Of a stretch of 64,000 nucleotides of DNA, positions 48,840 to 64,000 are shown piece after piece; within the stretch, counting starts at the first letter, position 1; the number at the start of each line of letters is the position of its first letter. Below the pieces are notes generated by a model that did no database searches, was not told the DNA's origin, and saw only the letters and a list, made by a program, of their open reading frames with translations. A program made the translations under genes and the position numbers. Origin of the DNA: Acanthaster planci (lineage: Eukaryota > Echinodermata > Asteroidea > Valvatida > Acanthasteridae). The stretch is taken from contig NW_019091545.1 in the NCBI RefSeq assembly GCF_001949145.1, positions 143,788 through 207,787 on the forward strand, in the 5' to 3' direction.

Positions 48840-49004
48840 CGTCCTTGATTCAGTTGCCAGTCTTCTCCTTGTTAACAGCATCAATCTCTTGGTGTTCAGA
48901 GCACAAGACAGCTCATCTCATTGCACCAACAGACGAGGGCTTGTGTGTTGTATCCTTCTCAGTGTGCCATGTTTTCTACTTTGGAACCGGAACTGAAGTT
49001 CCAG
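48840..49004 (-). promoter_or_regulatory. Conserved 5' UTR/promoter element of collagen B
   Basis: Nearly identical to 25626-25790 of collagen A, with the same GGAACT-GA-AGTTCC inverted repeat at 48989-49002. The similarity drops sharply on the upstream side. Confidence 0.55.
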
Positions 49005-49646
49005 ATCCAAGAGGGTCGGGGGAGTGCAGGTTTGAAAGGTAGTTGTGGTGAGATATTTGGCATCTTTAAAACATGCAAAATTTTAATTTATATGGTATTT
49101 CTTTCATATGCTACTGTAAACTGTACCCATTTCTTGCACTGTTCTCATGAACTACTATAGAATCGATAACAAACACAGAAGGCACTACATTTTTTGAAAG
49201 GCAGGTGATCATGACACCCCTTTATCAAAATAAAATAACCCTGGGGCAATGTAAATTTTTTTTCCTCCATTTTTTAAGGAAGGCTTATCATGATGCCCAC
49301 TTGGTTCATTCTATCCGCGATGGTTTTTGTTTCTTTCCGTCTTGTAAGGGGTACTTTTTAACCCGGATCATTCTGCCCGACCGGTCTTTGTTCCTTGTAA
49401 TGGAGCACCTTTTCAAAGGAATTTTCTTCTTCTGTACTGCCTTTGGACACAACTGTTGAATTAAGAAGCTTGTAGTTGAAAAAAGGTGAATCGTCGGTTT
49501 CTTTCTTTAAATCCCTTGTGAAAGTTTATACATTAAATCTGAAAACATATACAAGGTCTACTGAACAAGTAAGATAATCCAAAGAATCCCAAATCCTTCT
49601 CATATCAAGAGTTGATTTTGACAGTGTTGGTTTCTACTTTCTTTAG

Positions 49647-49749
49647 AAATGTGAAGGACATCCACTCAGTCTTGGAGGGGACGGTGTATGACGAAGATAA
49701 ACACAGCAGTCTGGATTTCCTGGTCAAAGTGGAGATCCTGCTGCTGAGG
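49647..49749 (+). pseudogene. Copy of the MCTP exon at 26499 (frame open)
   Basis: Same 103-nt length, intact acceptor (ttctttag) and donor (gtgagg). Reads [17 protein letters not shown], then FLVKVEILLLR, with several replacements of conserved residues (VTV to GTV, LGK to LVK). Confidence 0.88.
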
Positions 49750-50103
49750 GTGAGGTCTCTTCATCCAAGGGGTTACTCTGGCTGATAACAGCCCAGCCTC
49801 CGAATTGTATGCATGTGTACCCATGAAATGTTACAAGTGCCAAATCTTAGGCAAATTCAAATGATGGCATGTATAGGTCTGTCTGATTGCAAAATAATTT
49901 TGTCATGAGTCACAATTTTGAGATATATTTTTTTAATGAAAAGTTGTTTAACGTCTTTTCTTCAGAAATAAAAGGAGGACGGAGTTTAGTCTCCTCTCCT
50001 TTCCAATTGGGTAACAGTCTGTTGTCTTCAGTATGAAATATTTATGTTGACAATTATGAAGTTGAATATAAGTAGATGACTTTTTCCTTCTCTGGTTTTG
50101 CAG

Positions 50104-50202
50104 GTTAAAAAGGGGAGGAAATTCTACACCTTGAAGGAGAAAAAGTTGTGAAGACTAGCTAAGGGCACCATCTTGCTGCAAATGGACTTTGTCTTCAACA
50201 GC
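50104..50202 (+). pseudogene. Copy of the MCTP exon at 27172 with a stop codon
   Basis: Splice sites kept. A 3-nt deletion near the start, and codon 16 is TGA (50149-50151) where the original has CGA, a CpG transition. Confidence 0.9.
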
Positions 50203-52236
50203 GTAAGCATGTCTAACCAACCAGATTTCCTTTCGTGTTTTATCGGATTTCAGGATGTGTGCACATCCAAGTTGTCACATGTGCAGATAAGATGTCATAC
50301 TTTTAAGGATAGGATCTGCAGAGGCTCTCTTGGTAGCTTCATGATAAAAAAAAAGTTGGCAAGATTTCAGTCAACTGTTTGGCAAAGATTATTTACACTG
50401 AGAGTTTTGAGAAAAAAGCTATCATCATGTAAAAATATGAGAATTGAAACTTAAAAGTAGTTTTGCAGGCATTAATATGACTAAGTTAGCTTTGGACAAG
50501 GTGTAACTTCTCTTTAAAGAAAAGTAGTTGAAGACTGTATAATGAACCTTTGTTTGCTTTTGTACATTTATGCATCTTTGTCCCCTAATGAAATGCAAAT
50601 TGGCCCAAAGTGGAACATGTACATGTTCTTGAAGTGTTATTTCCTTTTGTAAATAGTCTTCTTGCATCTGTTTGAACAGATTCCGAGTTTCCTCAGCTTT
50701 CAACTGCTTGACAGTTAGGTCAACTCTTTAATTAATGCCTTATATGAAACATGTTCCTGAAAATGTCTTCAAATTGATCAAGTCTGTCACTGTCAACAGC
50801 TTTCAAAGGGCAAGGCCTCTTCATGTCATCTAGCAGCTTGAGAGCAATTACTTGGGATGTGTGGTGGTTGCAGTACAGTCTTTCAGGAAACTGGTTATGG
50901 CTGTCAACCTTGTGTTTCAATTGTAATATTTTTATTCCTGTCTTTGAAATGACTGAAGATGGAAACCCTATATTACCATTGTTCTTTGCTGCCCCATTGT
51001 ACATGTATTTTTCTGTACATGGGTTGAATATGGTATGAAAACTAATACTTCTAACAGTAATCTTGCCAAATAAATCAGTACACCCTAATAAATTAAATTA
51101 GGGTCTGTTTGACACAGAGTTTAGAGCTGAAATCCTAGGTATGTTCTGGTTGTGAACTGTTCAGTTGGGTGTTGATATTCCCCCTACACTTTAAGGAAAC
51201 TCCACCCATCCTTTCACAAGTACAGAGTGGTTTCTATGGTGATAAGTACAGGAAGACTGCCTCAATTTTTTTTTTTGGGGGGGGGCATATGCCCTCTTGA
51301 ATTAGATTAGACAAACCTGCCCACAATGCCAATTTCATTTATACAGTGATAACTTGGGTCCTGATTTCCATCATGTATGTTGGAAACGTTTGATGTAATT
51401 CATGATTACAAATTTAGCAGTGATGCACACCTGTAGTGTAGCTCTGAATGAAATAGCGTTTGCTTTGTCAATAAGTACAGGCATTTGTGTGTTTAGTAGT
51501 ATCTTTATATGTTAACGGACATCACTGATTTTTTCCTTGTTGGAGTGGTGTATTAGCCATCAGAGTGACAGGTTTAATTTTGGTGGGGAAATACTGAGGC
51601 ATTGCTTAGAAAACACCAGTCTCATTGGACCCTGTACACAAGGTGTTGAGTGACGACTAGACATGGAAATCTTTTGCAAGTCATCTTAGTACTGAAACAA
51701 ACCTACATGTGATTTTGGAGGAAGTGTGTCTGGCTACTCATTGGATATCTTGAGTAACCCACTACACTTGAGCTCTTCATCAAATAAGATTTAATCCACT
51801 TGTTGCCTGCCTCAATACAAAATAAGCAAAGTGCACTGTGATTCCCAGTAATCTTTGAACTACATGTATCAAGTCCTGATTTATGTGTGGATATGTATAC
51901 AATTCCCTATGGCAGCAATTTGAAGTAATTGTCAGTAGCACTGATGCTTGTTTTTAGTTTTGGAGTGAGTGTGCCAATTGTGCCTAACTTTTCAATAACT
52001 AATAAAAATTTCAGTCAAATCAGGAATTGTTTCTTTTGGAAATTTTGCATATTTTTAAGACATGTTAGAGGTGAAATTTTTTTTCACTGTTAATAATAAT
52101 ACAGAACACATATAATGTGCCGGTATCTGCCAAAAACTGACGCTCATGGCGAAATGTGATCATTTACTCAGGACAGGACAAAGGCTGGCCTTTCGAGATT
52201 GCCTCTACTGTGAACTCAATGAGTACAGAAATGAAC

Positions 52237-52510
52237 AGGGCCGAATTTCAAGGCGCTGCTAAGCACACAATTTCGCACAGAGACTTCATTTCATGAAGAC
52301 TGTAAGCAGTAAGCGCGGCTAAAAAACATGCTTACCCTGGATGAAAAATTTCCTTCACATACATGTAGTGACAAAACAATGGAAATCTGTGTGTGTGTAG
52401 CTGTAAGCTTGACCACCAAAACATCACGATATAGTGCTTATGGTTATGTTTCTGCTATATAAGCAGGACTTTTCTGCTAATTGTTCAGCAGGCCTCTGAA
52501 ATTGGTCCCA
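52237..52510. mobile_element. MITE-like element with inverted ends
   Basis: The left end agggccgaatttcaaggcgctgct and the right end agcaggcctctgaaattggtccc are imperfect inverted repeats about 274 bp apart. The element sits exactly at the right edge of the tandem duplicate. There is no coding capacity. Confidence 0.55.
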
Positions 52511-52886
52511 AGTCCTAGCCAGCTGCCAGCATGACCAAGAGTCTAAAATAAAGAATATTGCTACACTTCTCTGCAGTTTCCAGCTGATGTTTCCTTTTTA
52601 TTTAATTTCAATATTACAACTTGGTTTTTATCCACTGGTCTATGACAAACTGGAGTGTATGACCTTGGTGGAAAAGAAAGTTACTGCGACTTGGTTGTAA
52701 AAATTTAAGGACTCCAAAACGTTTTACTGTGCATTTACAAGGAAAGTATCGCTTCAGTCCTCATCCTTGCTGAATTCTTCACAGTGAAAAATACTGCAGA
52801 CAGCTGTGGCCCTTGACGTTATTTTGCTTGCCAGAACAAGCTGGAAAATGTGTTTTTCCTGTTTTATAAACTCTGACGGTGATCAT

Positions 52887-52997
52887 TTATTTTGTTGGAG
52901 CCTGTGCTTGGCTTGTGCCGGCCTGAGCTTTCCTCTGTGCAGCTAAGACAGCGATCATTTCTTCCCTCTTTCTCCTTCCCCGACGGAGCGTTCCGAG
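52887..52997 (-). CDS. RPL36: RPL36 coding exon 3 with stop
   Basis: 36 codons and TAA (52889-52887). [12 protein letters not shown] and AVLAAQRKA align with the eL36 C-terminus. AATAAA overlaps the stop on the minus strand. Confidence 0.88.
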   Translation of the reverse strand, partial: LGTLRRGRRKREEMIAVLAAQRKAQAGTSQAQAPTK

Positions 52998-53742
52998 CTA
53001 GAAAACGAGAAGACAAGACCACTACGATGTGTACTACTCTGAAAAAACCTTTGATGCAGAGTAGAGGACTTTAGTTTTGACTTCCAAATGTTGCTAACGA
53101 AATGAAATGGACCTTACACTTCATAGTCACAGGTCAAGCCCATCTTTGAAACTACTTGGCCACACACTTCATTACCCTTGAAAGTCAAAATGGTTACATC
53201 TTTCCAGACTGCAAATTTTGAAGAATTCAGAGAGCTTGCTAGCACTAGTGCTAACACCATCAAAAAACAAAACACAAAACCACGCAATTTTGCTGTACTT
53301 ACTCTTTTCTTGCAGAACTTGAGGGCTCTTTTGTCTTTGCTGACTTTGAGCAACTCCATACACCGCTTCTCATAGGGAGCAAAGCCACAGACCTCACGCA
53401 CTAGATCACGTACAAACTTGACGTGCTTGCGAGGCTAGTAAAGGGAAAAAGAACTTCTTTCATGACAATACATTCTTCTCGTTTCATAAGAACACTATGG
53501 GGATAGAACTGAAGGTTTTGTGCGGCCGCGAAATGGTATGGTTTGAGAACAGTACAGCAGTGGAAGGAGTCTCTGCTATGAACTTCAGTTGTGAATAACA
53601 ATCAACCATCTTGCCAATCAACAGATAAGAATGACACAGTTTTTGTCTCATGACTCACCCCCTTCTTTTTTGGTTTGGCTACATTTTTGGTCGTCTTGAA
53701 GCCCTTGTTGAGGCCAACACACATATCATGCCGGATTGCCAT
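52887..53742 (-). CDS. RPL36: 60S ribosomal protein L36 (eL36), complete, three coding exons
   Basis: Structural protein of the large ribosomal subunit. Exons 53742-53659 ([20 protein letters not shown] and on, donor GTGAGT), 53434-53303 (acceptor tttactag, donor GTAAGT) and 52997-52887 (acceptor gttttctag) give 108 residues in phase 0 throughout. The second exon has the hallmark [12 protein letters not shown] and [13 protein letters not shown]. The third has [13 protein letters not shown], then VLAAQRKAQ and an Ala/Gln/Thr-rich end. Compared with vertebrate eL36 the basic linker after KNVAKP is shorter and the C-terminus is different. A non-coding 5' exon is likely because an acceptor-like tgtgttag lies 2 nt before the ATG. 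It is divergent from BLM. Confidence 0.95.
53303..53434 (-). CDS. RPL36: RPL36 coding exon 2
   Basis: 44 codons, [20 protein letters not shown], then [20 protein letters not shown] and CKKR; the most conserved part of eL36. Confidence 0.97.
53659..53742 (-). CDS. RPL36: RPL36 coding exon 1
   Basis: 28 codons starting at ATG 53742-53740; [16 protein letters not shown] at the end matches the eL36 N-terminus. Confidence 0.95.
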
Positions 53743-54984
53743 GTCTAACACAAAATAAAATCAAATCCACTGAGGAATCAATTTTCTATGGTTAAGTTGT
53801 ACACAATTTTTGAAGAATTTTTTAGTTTACATGGAGTCGTAACGCTATGGGTGTTTTAATCAAACTTGAAAGTTGAAATTCTAAGAGGTATTTCTAAGAT
53901 CTTGAAACCTGTCACAGCTACACAGCACAGCGCGTGTCACATGTTCCGATGGCAGTCACACAATGGAAACAAGTACATGTAAAGTTTCTATCCCTGCCAC
54001 TGAAAATGCTAAAACCAAGATGGTGCAGAACATGTTTTGCCACTGGTGAGCCCGATGCAGGCAAAATCTGATTAACACGAAAAGCATGAATCGAACGATC
54101 GTCGTGGGGTTGGAACAAGAGATTGGCAAGTAAAAATCTCATTTTTTCCCAAAAATACTCCGTCTCATGCTCTGAAACTATTGTTATCCCCTTTTAGCAG
54201 GTACAGATCAATCAGATATGCTGACAGGAAAATTGGGTTTAATAGTTTTCTTACTTAGGCATTAGGGATGTAGCCTAAACCATTTCACCACAAAAATTCA
54301 ATTCCAAAACCCCATACTAGCGTTACGACGCCATGCAAACCTTGTTTCCTCAAAGTCACACGGAGTATCACGGTGTTAGTAACTTCTAGTTCCCGAAGTA
54401 GATGGAATCCAGACTAAGAGCCTCGGCCTATTCATATCAAAATGCTTCAGTCTCTAAGTCAAACATGTCAAATCACTGCAAAAAGATAACTGGAAAATAT
54501 GGTTGAAAATTTATGAGCCTCCTTAAATAAGGGACCTGGCAACTATACGGTCACGAACGTTGGACCTAGTATTTTTCAGACCAGTCTCATATATACAAGA
54601 AATATCAGAGTCAGATATCAATCTAATTAGAGTTCAGCAAATGGTTTCGCTTGTTTACGTGTACTCATCCACCATGTCCACCCAGGGAAAATGTCCGCAT
54701 AGAACTGGTTTATCACCCAAACAGCATGTTATATAGAGTAAGAAATGTAACGATATGGTGAAGAAGATTTTCAACTTTCAATGTATTTATTTCTAAAAAC
54801 AAAATGCCCATGGATTAAGCCGATACCGAAGGATTATGAAGACGGGTTTCTAACCATACCGAACTTGTGAAGGCAACCCACGAAAAGACTTCAGTATAGT
54901 ATCGGAAGTACAAGTATGACAATGCATTGTGGGAAATAAATATGACCTTTGACCTGAAACTCGAGCGCCGAAATTTTCTTCATC
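53743..54984. other. Head-to-head intergenic region of RPL36 and BLM
   Basis: About 1.2 kb between the two start codons; it must contain the RPL36 promoter and 5' UTR and the BLM promoter. No TATA box or clear TOP tract was recognised. Confidence 0.5.

Positions 54985-64000
<9,016 letters not shown>

Larger units (their letters stand above)
39766..52010 (+). pseudogene. MCTP pseudogene (C2C-only remnant)
   Basis: Four decayed exon copies of the third C2 domain remain. The first has frame-disrupting indels and has lost its donor. A copy of the 39-nt exon was not found. The next copy has an internal deletion. The third is open. The fourth contains TGA. All later exons, including both membrane segments and the conserved tail, are absent, with homology jumping straight to 3' UTR sequence near 50430. 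It cannot encode an MCTP. Confidence 0.9.
39690..52240 (+). repeat. Tandem duplicate of the MCTP 3' half plus nested collagen
   Basis: Sequences matching about 19400-39680 reappear in the same order: MCTP exon copies at 39766, 42163, 49647 and 50104, the collagen gene on the opposite strand between them, and the MCTP 3' UTR at 50430-52010. The right edges also match (a tract around caaaggctggcct near 39630 and 52180), indicating a head-to-tail duplication with a junction near 39690. Relative to the original, this copy lacks the material between about 27500 and 37650, and about 39900-41270 looks inserted. Confidence 0.85.

Noticed and set aside
52998-53302. snoRNA in an RPL36 intron
   Set aside because: Ribosomal protein introns often host them, but I found no C/D or H/ACA box set in either intron.
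53114-53401. RPL36 frame continuing unspliced past 53303
   Set aside because: The sequence after KFCKKR is an intron (donor GTAAGT); the true C-terminus is the exon at 52997-52887.

Overview
The window is animal nuclear DNA. It holds three recognisable protein genes with many GT-AG introns, a gene nested inside another gene's intron on the opposite strand, AT-rich introns, MITE-, SINE- and LINE-like debris and two sequence gaps. The palindrome TACATGTA (often TACATGTACATGTA, or joined to ACCGGTA) is scattered densely through non-coding sequence. I associate this with marine deuterostome invertebrates (echinoderms, lancelets), but I cannot fix the species from the sequence.

Layout. (1) 1-6361: non-coding DNA upstream of the first MCTP exon I can see, with a LINE reverse-transcriptase remnant and a THAP-domain remnant. 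(2) 6362-36536, + strand: 19 coding exons plus a candidate 12-nt microexon of an MCTP gene (multiple C2 domains and transmembrane region protein). They cover three C2 domains, two membrane segments and the stop codon; the extreme N-terminus lies outside the window or was not found. A 3' UTR of up to about 3 kb follows. (3) 21515-25625, - strand, nested in the MCTP intron that splits the third C2 domain: a secreted collagen-like gene (collagen A), interrupted by a 202-N gap. (4) about 39690-52240: a tandem second copy of the MCTP 3' half. The MCTP part is a decayed pseudogene that lost the exons for the membrane segments, but the nested collagen gene (collagen B, 42515-48839, - strand) is intact, with 1049 codons before the stop. 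(5) 52887-53742, - strand: complete RPL36 in three coding exons, 108 residues. (6) 54985-64000, + strand: the 5' half of BLM (RecQ helicase), from a proposed 5-nt coding first exon through the BDHCT domain and Walker A, running off the window 8 nt into the next exon. RPL36 and BLM are head to head.

How the parts relate. MCTP is an ER-anchored Ca2+ sensor, BLM a genome-stability helicase, RPL36 a ribosomal protein; they are neighbours rather than a pathway. The most interesting part is the MCTP/collagen tandem duplication. The host copy died while the antisense nested collagen kept an open frame of about 1 kb of amino acids and a roughly 165-bp 5' element that is almost identical between the copies. 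Both collagens splice a 3-codon first exon (Met-Ala-Trp) onto one long exon encoding the rest of a signal peptide, a Cys cluster, a Gly-X-Y helix built from 90-bp (30-residue) repeats and a short Cys-containing tail, with no recognisable C-terminal trimerisation domain.

Assembly cautions: 202 Ns within collagen A, and a single N at 61782 where part of a BLM exon is repeated almost exactly, probably two haplotypes joined.
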